Of a stretch of DNA of 10,736 nucleotides, positions 1 through 7,874 are shown in pieces. Each line of letters begins with the position of its first letter. Positions within the stretch are counted from its first letter, which is position 1. The notes under the pieces were generated by a model, which was given only the letters and a program-made list of their open reading frames with translations, searched no databases and had not been told where the DNA came from. Origin of the DNA: Phoronis ovalis. Its lineage: Eukaryota > Phoronida > Phoronidae. The stretch lies in assembly GCA_028565635.1 (NCBI GenBank), contig JAOXYB010060535.1, positions 1 to 10,736 on the forward strand, read 5' to 3'. A program made the translations under genes and the position numbers.

Positions 1-62
1 GCAATAATAGAAGCGCCACATAGTGGGAAAAAACTAATTTGGAAACCTGTCACAAATGTGCT

Positions 63-77
63 CTGTATCCGCCCCTG
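63..77. mobile_element. Possible right terminus of a hAT-like element
   Basis: Read on the minus strand, this 15-mer is CAGGGGCGGATACAG. That resembles the CAGTGG/CAGGGG-type ends of hAT-like elements and matches the left end of the element at 5070 in 11 of 15 positions. The other end would lie outside the window, so neither a partner inverted repeat nor a target-site duplication can be checked. It may be chance. Confidence 0.28.
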
Positions 78-101
78 GTGTGACGTTTGTAATATGTATA
101 T

Positions 102-392
102 TTATTTGTAAACTCTACAGAACAATTCAAACTTAATTTCTATCCTTTGTTCTCCAATCAATAGTAAAATGTCAGAAGAGACATCAAAATAAATGTTTGT
201 GCAATCAGCACTATTTTGGTACTCATGTACCTGTATCAAACCATTGATTATTGTATATCCTGGTTCGGGGCCTAAAGCCTTCATAGTTTCAAACAAAAAG
301 TAAAGGTAATTACCGGGGATAAGTACTGGTAGTTCTCCTCCATAATTGCAATTACAATGTACTGCGTCGATGAAAGTACCATACAAAGTCAA
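102..392 (-). CDS. Unrecognised open frame, possible terminal exon
   Basis: I do not recognise this protein. The minus-strand frame stays open for about 96 codons in AT-rich DNA and has a protein-like composition, with segments such as GGELPVLIPGNY, ALGPEPGYT and a closing FELFCRVYK. It has four cysteines and no clear signal peptide or membrane span. The first codon of the open stretch is TTG, so it is more likely an exon than a complete gene. A plausible splice acceptor (pyrimidine-rich, ending GCAG) sits within the first few codons near 359-362. The stop codon TAA (102-104) lies inside an AATAAA polyadenylation hexamer (101-106), as expected for a last exon. The reading phase after that acceptor does not fit the carrier exon at 733-809, so it is probably not part of that gene. 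It could also be a chance ORF; GT donor-like sites occur inside it. Confidence 0.25.
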   Translation of the reverse strand: MTLYGTFIDAVHCNCNYGGELPVLIPGNYLYFLFETMKALGPEPGYTIINGLIQVHEYQNSADCTNIYFDVSSDILLLIGEQRIEIKFELFCRVYK

Positions 393-732
393 AGAAACAT
401 TTCTTTTCGTAACTTTATAATTATAGTAAGTACTTGCTCATAAATGCTTGAATTATGTAGAATCTGATTATTTATTATTATTATTAACACGTTGCAAAGC
501 TACTTTAGTACAGCAGTCTTTCGGCTATATATCCGGTATAACTGTATCTCTAATACGTCTGGATACCGTGCATACGAACTACTGCCTACAATGTCAATGG
601 CCAATGCAGTACAGAACCAAAATCAGTATAGGTTTATCTACCTGTGCCATTACGGAGTGAACCAAATTACGCACGTGGCAACTATTTGAAAAGATACTAC
701 AGAAAAGTGCACACATTTTGACTAATACTCAC

Positions 733-809
733 CCAGCTGACCCACCAAAGAGAAATTTTATTCCCTTTGGGATCTGGGCCGGTTTCCCAGCTGAGCTATT
801 GGAAGCCAT
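733..809 (-). CDS. SLC25A11: First coding exon of a mitochondrial oxoglutarate/malate carrier-like gene (partial)
   Basis: SLC25A11 exchanges 2-oxoglutarate for malate across the inner mitochondrial membrane, one half of the malate-aspartate shuttle. Here only the start is present: ATG at 809-807 in good context (A at -3, G at +4), then 25 codons plus two bases, ending at a canonical donor GTGAGT (732-727). The polar N-terminus is followed by PKGIKFLFGGSAG. This matches the beginning of transmembrane helix 1 in this carrier, whose conserved start is KFLFGG-AG followed by the family's PLD signature. That signature would be in the next exon. The frame breaks after GG of a glycine codon, which fits the second glycine of the AG pair. 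No exon continuing the protein was found in 1-730, so the next exon is probably beyond the left edge. The family is about 310-320 residues, so over 90% is missing. Another SLC25 member is possible but fits less well. Confidence 0.72.
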
Positions 810-843
810 CTTTTAAGGGAGCTCTTGGTTTTGCACGTTCTTA

Positions 844-851
844 TCACGTGA
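844..851. promoter_or_regulatory. Palindromic E-box TCACGTGA upstream of the carrier gene
   Basis: The octamer TCACGTGA lies 35 bp upstream of the carrier start codon. CACGTG is the core bound by bHLH-zip factors (USF, MITF/TFE, Myc/Max, Mondo/Mlx). No TATA box is evident between it and the ATG. A second CACGTG occurs at 672-677 inside the first intron. The same octamer recurs at 7480-7487 upstream of GAPDH. Confidence 0.45.
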
Positions 852-1407
852 GCATGTTTTTTCTCATTTGTTAAGTTATTTAAATTGTAAAAAATTATTT
901 TACTCTCCAGTTTATCAAAAAGATCTGATTTATTATTAAATCATATATTCATGTAATTTAGCGTAACTGAGGCTTTAACAAACTAAGCGACCCATATTTC
1001 TTAAACGCAACACGCTCCCTGTTTTAAAACGAGGCAAAGATTCTCCTATCGGGAAAATCCCCTTTCCACGATGATTCTTGTTGTCTTGTTCGTGCCTTGA
1101 GAAATCACGGATATGTCTCCGTTTGGAACTATTATAACTAAGCTAATTATAATAAGCTTAGGTCTCTGCGCCATACAAATTATGTTAATGTGAACAAAGT
1201 AAGTGTCATATGTTTCAAATTGTGTTTGTAACCTTAGAAACTGGATGAATGTGATGATTTTCACAGTTGACAATATTTTTTCTTAGTTGCCATTTGTGTA
1301 CATAGAGGATTGTTCTCGAGTACCACTATTGAAGTCAAAGTTCAGTGGCTAAAGTTTATTTTGCATGTATACTACCAAAGCCAGGGGGTAGTCAGGTTTT
1401 CAGCCAT
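852..1407. other. Intergenic spacer, no gene seen
   Basis: AT-rich DNA upstream of the carrier gene. Minus-strand frames here (including 1046-1273) start at TTG or give only about 42 residues from an ATG, with no recognisable domain. The one structured item is the palindrome at 1138-1161, listed separately. Confidence 0.5.
1138..1161. repeat. 24-bp near-perfect palindrome
   Basis: The arms are CTAAGCT and AGCTTAG, joined by an AT-rich centre; 22 of the 24 bases are self-complementary. It could extrude a cruciform or bind a dimeric factor, or be chance in AT-rich DNA. Nothing nearby assigns a role. Confidence 0.5.
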
Positions 1408-1736
1408 ATAGGGATGTGTGGTCCTAGAGTATTTGTTTTTTATAATTTAATTAGCAGAGGATCCGGATTTTTGATCCGAAATTAGCAGACTGAGAGGATG
1501 CGTTTTTTTTAACCAAATTAGCACAATGAATCCCTTTTTTACTTCATTTACTGTCAGCAAACAAGGTTTTAAATTTTTAGCGAACGGGGAGGGGGGGGGT
1601 GTCTTCAACTACATGGAGTATATTGAACTGAATTGAACAAAAAATTTAGATCTGGTTTTTTAGCAAAGCAAAAATTAAGCAAACTGTTTTTTTCACAGTG
1701 AAAATAGTTGAGAGAATCCGGATCACATATCCCTAT
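1408..1736. mobile_element. MITE-like element with 17-bp terminal inverted repeats
   Basis: The left end (1408-1424) and right end (1720-1736) are inverted copies matching at 15 of 17 positions, consensus ATAGGGATRTGTGRTCC. The element is 329 bp, has no transposase frame and is non-coding. If the outermost TA is taken as a target-site duplication, the ends start at GGGAT and it would fit a Tc1/mariner-type non-autonomous element; that assignment is inference. Inside are a nine-base G run (around 1590-1598), a repeated GATCCGGAT/AATCCGGAT sequence near 1458 and 1714, and several TTAGCA motifs (1451, 1482, 1518, 1660). Confidence 0.55.
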
Positions 1737-2050
1737 CAAAAAAGTACCCCTCCGGTCAGAGGTACCTATAGTTCCGATCTCATGAGTTTGTGCTATGCTT
1801 CAAAATCTAATGCGTGAGGTTTGTAGAACATGCGCAGTCACGAACTGTAATAATGACTCGCAGTTAAAGTCACTTTTATAAACCTTTCGCAAAATATTTA
1901 AAATCTTAACATCTGAGTTAACATTATCAACTTCTGGATACTCTCTGTGCAGACTACTCCTGCCAGTACTCATGTGAAATTCCTATGCTAGCTATACTGC
2001 TATATAGCCAGCTCGATGAACTTTTATTCCACCTTGAGTATTGCTAACAT
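1737..2050. other. Intergenic spacer, no gene seen
   Basis: No open frame, RNA gene or transposon end is supported here. A short inverted pair (GTACC...GGTAC) spans about 1743-1766. Confidence 0.4.
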
Positions 2051-2311
2051 ATGCATAAAAATGCCATCTGTGTATATGTGTGTGTGTCACTTTCTGTATT
2101 AGCAGCTACAAGTCAGTTCGCGACTGTTCTGCAAGCCTCACAGGACAGATTATCAAGAGGCATAACACAAACTAATGAGATCCGGACTACAAGGCCCCCA
2201 ATCCAGACTACAAGGCTCCCAGAGGGTTTCCAGCTTTTGACTGATTTGCTTATGAAGGGATGCAGCAAGTCAGAAAGTGATGCAATTATCCCAGATAGGA
2301 CCAGATATTAA
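2051..2311 (+). CDS. Weak ORF, possible small secreted protein
   Basis: An ATG-initiated frame of 86 codons with no recognised family. Residues 1-30 have a short basic start followed by a hydrophobic run (AICVYVCVSLSVLAAT) and small residues, which resembles a signal peptide. The remainder is Thr/Pro/Arg-rich and contains a short internal repeat, TTRPPIQ then TTRLPEG, caused by two copies of GACTACAAGGCYCCCA about 20 bp apart. The hydrophobic stretch partly reflects a (TG)n simple repeat, so it may not be selected sequence. There is no splice or promoter evidence. It could be a lineage-specific gene, but chance is more likely. Confidence 0.18.
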   Translation: MHKNAICVYVCVSLSVLAATSQFATVLQASQDRLSRGITQTNEIRTTRPPIQTTRLPEGFQLLTDLLMKGCSKSESDAIIPDRTRY

Positions 2312-2956
2312 ACAGACCCCCTGTAGTTTGCTGTCACAAGGGAATTGTTGATATGCCTACAACAAAGATAAGGAGATATCATATATACTAAGATAACCAT
2401 GTCATAAAACGAGTCAAATGACAGATAATATGTATCAGTCTATAATCCTATTGTATCAACAGTACAAATCAAAACAATGGCCATACACAGCTCAGTAAAA
2501 CAATTCATAGCAATGCACATAAAATTAACAGTGCTACATAATTTGTACCATGACACGAATGAAGAACATTCATTGCAGTCTTTCGAAACTATTGTTTGCC
2601 GGGAGTTTTCTTTTCAAATGTGGACTGCTGTGACAAAATTCTGTACAAAGTGCACACATTCAGCACAGAACAAAATGAGTGCATGCTGCCTAACATAAAA
2701 CGAGTACATGTGATAGTGATTTCGGATTGTTACTGAAAGATAACCTTGTATAGTTAAATCTTGTTCTCATGATATACACACAATACTGACTAATAACAGA
2801 TTATGTGATTTGACAAGTTTAGCACTGAAATAACACAGAAATGCCATGTAGCCCACTTCCATCAAGAATAAATATTTTGTCACTTTGAAGATGCTCACTA
2901 AATATATATATATTCATTAAAAATACAAAGCTACATGACTGTGCACATCTTTGTTA
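2312..2956. other. Intergenic spacer with a repeated 12-mer
   Basis: No gene is supported. The 12-mer CATAAAACGAGT occurs at 2403-2414 and again at 2694-2705. A short (TA)n tract lies near 2901-2911. The plus-strand frame at 2477-2698 has no recognisable domain. Confidence 0.4.
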
Positions 2957-3193
2957 GGCCACCAGGCCCGTCAGACACTTTTTCAAAAGGGGGGTGCGTT
3001 TTTGGTTTTTGTTTGAAAATTTGAAATCATTGACAAGAAAAAAAAAAAAAAATGAAATTGACAAGCAAAAAAACAAGAAATGGAGCACGTTATTATTTCA
3101 AAGGGAGTGCGTTAACATTACATGGGTTACCCCCATTTCAAAAGGGGGGTGCGTTCGCACCCAACACACCCCCCCCATCTGACGGCCATGGCC
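2957..3193. mobile_element. Repeat-rich element bounded by imperfect inverted ends
   Basis: The outer sequences GGCCACCAGGCCCGTCAGA (2957-2975) and TCTGACGGCCATGGCC (3178-3193) are imperfect inverted copies; eight bases (CCGTCAGA/TCTGACGG) match exactly and the rest needs gaps. Inside, a 20-bp sequence ending GGGGGGTGCGTT occurs identically at 2981-3000 and 3136-3155, with a degenerate third copy at 3096-3113. The last exact copy runs into a perfect hairpin, GGGTGCG-TT-CGCACCC, then a C8 tract. A run of about 16 A residues lies near 3038-3053. A decayed non-autonomous transposon is the best reading; the short exact inverted match leaves this uncertain. Confidence 0.38.
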
Positions 3194-3204
3194 ACACCAA
3201 AAAG

Positions 3205-3440
3205 ATAAGCTGTTTAGTGGGTGAAAGCCCAAAAAACTGAGTAGGCAGGATTGTTTTTTTTAAATTTAATTGTTTAATGGGCCAAAACCTTACAAACCGA
3301 GTTGATTGAGCTTTTTTTAATGTTAAAAGAAAAATCTTTTTTTGACGTGGTTGCACTTTCTAAACAAGGTGTTTTTTAAATAAAGGTGAAAACAGCAAAA
3401 ATTGAAGAAGTTGTGCCCGTTAAACAAGGTTTTGTTCTGG
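3205..3440. repeat. Degenerate repeats of about 60 bp
   Basis: GTTTAGTGGG (about 3210) and GTTTAATGGG (about 3271) begin two loosely similar stretches roughly 60 bp apart. TAAACAAGGTGTTTT (about 3361) and TAAACAAGGTTTTGTT (about 3420) form a similar pair. This looks like decayed repetitive DNA continuing from the element to the left. Open frames here show the repetition in their translations and are not genes. Confidence 0.35.
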
Positions 3441-3739
3441 CCTGGTCTTGAGAAGAGTTACTGAATAGTAACATAAATAGTGCCAACATTTTTTGTAAAT
3501 ATTTCTTAAGACTTTTCTCTGCATGAGTCACATTTTAAAACAGTAACTCAGTTGAATATTTTTTTGTAACATAAGAGTAACAACTTTTAGTGTTAGTTAT
3601 ACTATATGTATAGTGCAGAGGTGCTTCAGGTACAAGGCTCTTTGCAAAGGCATAAGTATTCACCAACAAAAAATACACCTCCGTTAAAAGCATTAAGCAT
3701 TCCCTCTCTATTACCACACAATCAATGTGCTACGCATAC

Positions 3740-3745
3740 TTTATT
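3740..3745 (-). terminator. AATAAA polyadenylation signal overlapping the receptor stop codon
   Basis: On the minus strand the final codons read AAA AAA TAA AG, so AATAAA contains the TAA stop (3741-3743). No other AATAAA on this strand was seen in the next 400 bp. Use of this signal would give a 3' untranslated region of only a few tens of bases. Confidence 0.5.
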
Positions 3746-6275
3746 TTTTTCCACTTGAAATTAAAGGAGATTTTTCACTCAGGCATCTTGCACTACTCCT
3801 CTTTCTTCTAGGTCGCATGCAAAATTTAAATATTAGTCTAAAACAAGGACAGTATCTATATAGTCCAGCAAAAATCCTGACACGGACTGAATCGGTGAAA
3901 AAACAAAACAGTATGCAATTAGCGCCTCCCTGGAAGGTGTCACCAACTCCCTAAAAAATATCAATATTTAGTCAAATAAATAATCATATGGAGCTATTTG
4001 TTCAACTAAGGCAAATAATTTACCATATTTACAGAACTAATCATTTTTGACTAGACTGTACCCGAAGTATGGTATTTCAACAGGATACAAGAAATATTGT
4101 AATGATAAACATTTGGAAAATGCGAGCATTTGCAATGTTTAAGTGGGAACATTACACCCTCAGTTAGGATACCAGATGCTAGAAGTCTCCTTTGTCCTGC
4201 TTTGGCCTGATACTAGTTGTTTTACATCAATTGCAGACTAGTTATCAGGTATAAATTTAAAATATGAACCGTACTTAGCACTCAGATAATTTAGTATTTC
4301 TTAAACATATAATTACATGATTGTGTGTTCAAATTATGTGCCATACCAAAACAATGTTAGCAAAGTTAGTTTATGTATATTTCAAAAGACAGTCTTCATC
4401 TTTAAGAAGTTTGAAATTCATACGACCATAAATAAAAAAGTTATTCCCTTTCAGATGTTACTCCAACTTTTTACCAGAGTGCAGACATATACTGCCTATA
4501 GGCATTAAAAAAATACATACGTGCATTGTTAGCAGAAATGCATTTAAACCAGACAGGTTTGCCTGGTGCATTGTTCCTGGCTTTAATAGATAAATGAAGA
4601 ATCTGACTGTTCCCCAGATGCGTAGCAACAGAAAGACGACAGGAATAAAAGTGAGTTTATGATTAACCTTCAACATCGCTTCTATTGTTTCTTTCTGCAC
4701 ATTCAAAACCATGCCAGGAGTTTTACTCTAAAATAATTAAGAAAATTAGAAGTTATTAATTTATAGTAAATTTCTAAATACATGCACAAGATACAATCAC
4801 CATTTTTAAATAACTCATTAAAATAATTTTAACATGTTGATTAAATTATCAATCTAATCTTAGGCAGCTGAAAAGTAAACAAACCCAGAATAAAGAACAA
4901 CTAACAAAGAATTCAAAATGACTGTTTGTTACACTTTGAATAATGTAAATTGTGGTAATTAACTGTACGAAAGACATCAAATAATTAAATCAACGTGATC
5001 AAACAAACAGACAATAACTTGATTGGATTTCAAAGGTAATGGAACTTAATATATATTATGACTGTGTGACAGTGGTGGATTTAGGTTAAGGAACCTCTTA
5101 TGGAGCTGTACATGCAACCTCCTTTCTGAAGCCTTGCATGCCCCGTCTCCTGAGAAACAATTAACCCTTGTTTTTTTGCTAAATTTTAGAAATTTTTTTG
5201 CAAGACTCCTTATGGGAAAATCCTAGATCAACCACTGAACTAGACTAATGTTAGTCGGCTCTGAAATTTAAGATAGTGTGAAAAAAAAAATTCTAAAAAA
5301 TAATTTTCCTAAAAAATCATTTAAAAGATTTGTCTAAAAATTTAATGTAAAAGACAAATAATCTGGCAATCTTAGCTTTGAATTTCAAGGAGAAAAATAT
5401 ATGGCACTCCTAGCTTTAGAAACATATATAAAGCATAAACATACAGTAGACCACATAAACATATGATTGTGCACAAAATTGCAGAGATCGAGCTTACCAG
5501 TTTATTCTAGCAACTATATTTTATGTATTTCAGTACTATAATGCATTTATTAAAAAACTTCCAATCAATGTTTCTAACGACTGATGTCAGTCTACCACTG
5601 AACACAACTAAGTCATACCTGTTGCCTTATGTGGCACTTAATCCGAATATATAACAGAGGTATTATAATGTATGAACATAGTTCCCAGCCTTTTCCTACA
5701 AGCATCATCCACATAATATGATACCGATAGCCTTTTCCATTGGGATCAGTGTTGATCCAACACCATCCAACGGATGAATCGGAGCCATCAGAACCGAGGG
5801 CCTTGTTAAGGAAAGCAACAAATATTATTATTGTCGGAAGTCCCCAACTAATCACATGGAAATATTTTATCATTCTCTCGGCAGTTTGTAATTTTCCCAA
5901 AACAATGGTCACATATAAAAATACTGCGATGCAAATAGTCCAGAAAAATGACATCATCTGCGCATTATTTGCGATCAAACTTTCAGCAATGCACACTGAG
6001 TCATTGTAAGCAATTGTGATATTACGCTGTCTTTGAACAGTATCGTATATACTTCCAAAGCCATATCCAGCAGCTGTTACGAAATCAGCAATGGACAAAT
6101 ACACTAGCAGTAGTCTAGAAGATGTCCGGATGTCTTTCCATAACATATACGTCAGGATGATGAGTACCGAGCCAATCATGGACAGTATACACGATATCTG
6201 CGTGATTATTGAAACAAAGTCTTGTACCTCAACTTGACCTTCTGTAGGTATGTTTGTATTATTTTCAAATTCCAT
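3741..6275 (-). CDS. GPR157: GPR157-like seven-transmembrane G-protein-coupled receptor, three exons, complete
   Basis: Exons: 6275-5619, 4727-4521 and 3950-3741 (complement). Splice sites are GTATGA/TTTTAG and GTATGT/TTTTAG, both phase 0, giving 357 residues. TM1 20-45, TM2 54-77, TM3 about 100-126, TM4 139-157, TM5 183-212, TM6 244-267, TM7 279-306. C95 and C172 are placed for the TM3-ECL2 disulfide. Sequons at N5, N85, N91 and N276 face outside. GPR157 hallmarks are LLLVYLSIADF, MLVGKGWELCSYIIIPLLY, LLRIWGTVRF and, across the last junction, H-GVGDTFQGGANCI. The tail is basic and Cys-containing (CPCF, RRKRSS). Vertebrate GPR157, about 335 residues, is an orphan receptor reported to signal through Gq at primary cilia; the family is distantly related to cAMP receptors. 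The ATG at 6275 follows an in-frame stop at 6287-6285 and has G at -3 and +4. Ligand and coupling here are unknown. Confidence 0.88.
5070..5237. mobile_element. 168-bp hAT-like MITE in receptor intron 1
   Basis: The ends CAGTGGTGGATTTAGG (5070-5085) and CCTAGATCAACCACTG (5222-5237) are inverted copies matching at 14 of 16 positions. CAGTGG-type ends are common in hAT-like elements. There is no coding capacity. No 8-bp target-site duplication is visible in the flanks, so the insertion is old or the family assignment is wrong. It lies wholly inside the intron 4728-5618, which otherwise shows only A/T-rich sequence. Confidence 0.55.
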
Positions 6276-6342
6276 TTCTAACAATTAAATTGTGATAGAT
6301 AAAAATACTGCTGAGCAATAAAAGTTTTTGTTATTAAACCTG

Positions 6343-6350
6343 CTTATATA
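6343..6350 (-). promoter_or_regulatory. TATA box of the GPR157-like gene
   Basis: The minus strand reads TATATAAG, 68 bp upstream of the start codon. Initiation about 30 bp downstream would give a 5' untranslated region of roughly 40 bases. No other promoter element was identified. Confidence 0.5.
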
Positions 6351-6359
6351 GTATAAAGA

Positions 6360-7470
6360 AGTCTAGCAATTTCTTAATTTTGACTTGAGTATTTACCATA
6401 TACGCCTATGTTTTACGAACTATTGTTTACGAACGAGGATTTGGACAGTTTCAAGGTGAAGCTAGCTATCACAACTGTTCAATTTTAATTCTAAAATGGT
6501 TATCATCATTCTTAATTTTAAGCCGACAGTCTTACTGAAAAACTAGAAAATAATGTCCTTCGGAGGCTTTTTACAGCTCTTCTAAAGACACAACAATGCA
6601 TCTAAACTTCTTCGATATTTTAAAAAATCCTTTCTCTTGCCAGTTTGCTGCTGATGCTTTCCAATTTTAGATTTGCCAATCCGTAAAAGTGTAGTCGGAT
6701 AAAAATGAAATCCTCTTTCTACAGTTTCTAAGTGTTTCTGATTCTTCTGACATGTGGTTTTAAAATCACGGCCTAGAATACATTAAAATTGTTGAAACAC
6801 CTTTCAAAGCATCATCTATTTAAGAAGCCCGTAGTAAGTACATGTCAGGTTTAAGATATACCGCTACAGATTTTATTTTACTTCCGCGTACGCTTAACAA
6901 GAGTTGTTGGCTGTAAACGCTTCTACCTCGGGCTGAGAATAATAAGCCAAAGTTATAATTGTCCTGGTCCTGAATACGTGACCCTACTATAAAACAGCAG
7001 CTTCCAGCTTGTGAGCAGACTATCGCAAACCTTGGACTTTGGCATCTGTGTTTACGTTTTATTTTTTTGAGCAGATGACACAAGGGTACCACTAAAATAC
7101 AACATTGCTATCATTTTTCCAATTTTAAAATACCTAAATTGAATTTTTTGGATAAATTATGTGAGAAAATAAAAGAAAGATAAAATAAATAGATTACTAA
7201 AAATTACTGCATAGTTGACTACAGTAGTTGCTGAAGAAAACCTTCCCGTATTGTGTGCCAAGGTATGTTTGCTGTTACCTTGAAAATAGCCTCGTTGATG
7301 CTCTACACTTACCATGAAACTAACAAAATCTTGAACTTTAAATTTCAAAATATTTTACAACAGAAAGCTCACAGACAGCGTTTGAGATATTCTGCTATGA
7401 CGGCAAAAATTTAAATTTAATTAAAATGACGATTTACAGTGATTGTAATTTATTTGACCTACTTTATGTC
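6360..7470. other. Spacer between divergent genes, no gene seen
   Basis: AT-rich DNA between the receptor (leftward) and GAPDH (rightward). Minus-strand frames at 6820-7092 and 7157-7348 start at GTG or TTG and match nothing known. One oddity is a minus-strand VQDFVS hexapeptide ahead of a GTAAGT donor near 7312-7336, discussed in the findings. A plus-strand TATAAAA occurs at 6988-6994 without a gene to serve. Confidence 0.45.
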
Positions 7471-7479
7471 ATCTTTTGT

Positions 7480-7487
7480 TCACGTGA
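7480..7487. promoter_or_regulatory. Palindromic E-box TCACGTGA upstream of GAPDH
   Basis: The same octamer as at 844-851, about 45 bp before a candidate GAPDH leader-exon donor (7533) and 388 bp upstream of the start codon. It is a candidate bHLH-zip site in the distal GAPDH promoter. Confidence 0.42.
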
Positions 7488-7532
7488 CCACCAGCCTCTC
7501 CTCTTCGCGTGCCCTTCAGTGCTTTTGTGAAG
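7488..7532 (+). other. Candidate non-coding leader exon of GAPDH
   Basis: A pyrimidine-rich, relatively GC-rich stretch ends at a strong donor, AAG|GTGAGC (GT at 7533-7534). A matching acceptor, TTTTATTTTCAG (AG at 7848-7849), stands 25 bp before the GAPDH ATG. Splicing them would give an untranslated first exon, as in vertebrate GAPDH. The exon's 5' end is a guess. The alternative is direct initiation from the TATA box at 7781. Confidence 0.38.
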
Positions 7533-7780
7533 GTGAGCATTTCGTCTGCAACATTTTCTTCGTTTATCAACAAATACAGAGCGAATATTGCTGTGACAAC
7601 CATCAAATATTAGAGTCATTGTATTGCGGTATCATTATTCGTGAAAACTACATATATGTTTTACAAAATAATTAGGTTATTGGTCGTTGAAAATTGCATT
7701 TTACTGAAAAATTTTCTCCAACCGGCTTCTCAATTTTATTATAAATCTAACGGTATTCGGCACGTATTGCAAAAGGTGTT

Positions 7781-7790
7781 TATATAAAAA
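7781..7790 (+). promoter_or_regulatory. TATA box proximal to GAPDH
   Basis: TATATAAAAA lies 94 bp upstream of the GAPDH start codon. Initiation about 30 bp downstream (near 7812) would give an unspliced leader of roughly 60 bases. This competes with, or acts alongside, the upstream leader-exon model. Confidence 0.42.
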
Positions 7791-7874
7791 AGCTCGTTTT
7801 TAGGTACTGGATCTCGTTTAATTCTACTCTTAGCTCGTTTTATTTTCAGTCAGCAAAATCCTGTGATTTATAAG

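Noticed and set aside
492-640. Minus-strand open stretch searched as the carrier's second exon
   Set aside because: It does not encode the expected PLD-type carrier signature, and its splice sites and phase do not fit the exon at 733-809.
448-689. Two overlapping plus-strand ORFs
   Set aside because: They lie antisense within the carrier gene's first intron, with no recognisable domains or promoter.
1046-1273. Minus-strand 75-codon ORF
   Set aside because: It starts at TTG; the internal ATG leaves about 42 residues spanning a palindrome, with no family match.
2477-2698. Plus-strand 73-codon ORF
   Set aside because: No known domain, no splice or promoter signals, composition like the surrounding spacer.
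2994-3356. Three ORFs on both strands
   Set aside because: They are translations of the G/C-tract element and degenerate repeats; repeated peptide phrases mirror the DNA repeats.
5740-6009. Plus-strand 89-codon ORF
   Set aside because: It lies antisense inside the first exon of the receptor, whose transmembrane pattern and family motifs explain the open frame.
6820-7092. Minus-strand 90-codon ORF
   Set aside because: It starts at GTG, not ATG, has no recognisable domain and no fitting splice sites.
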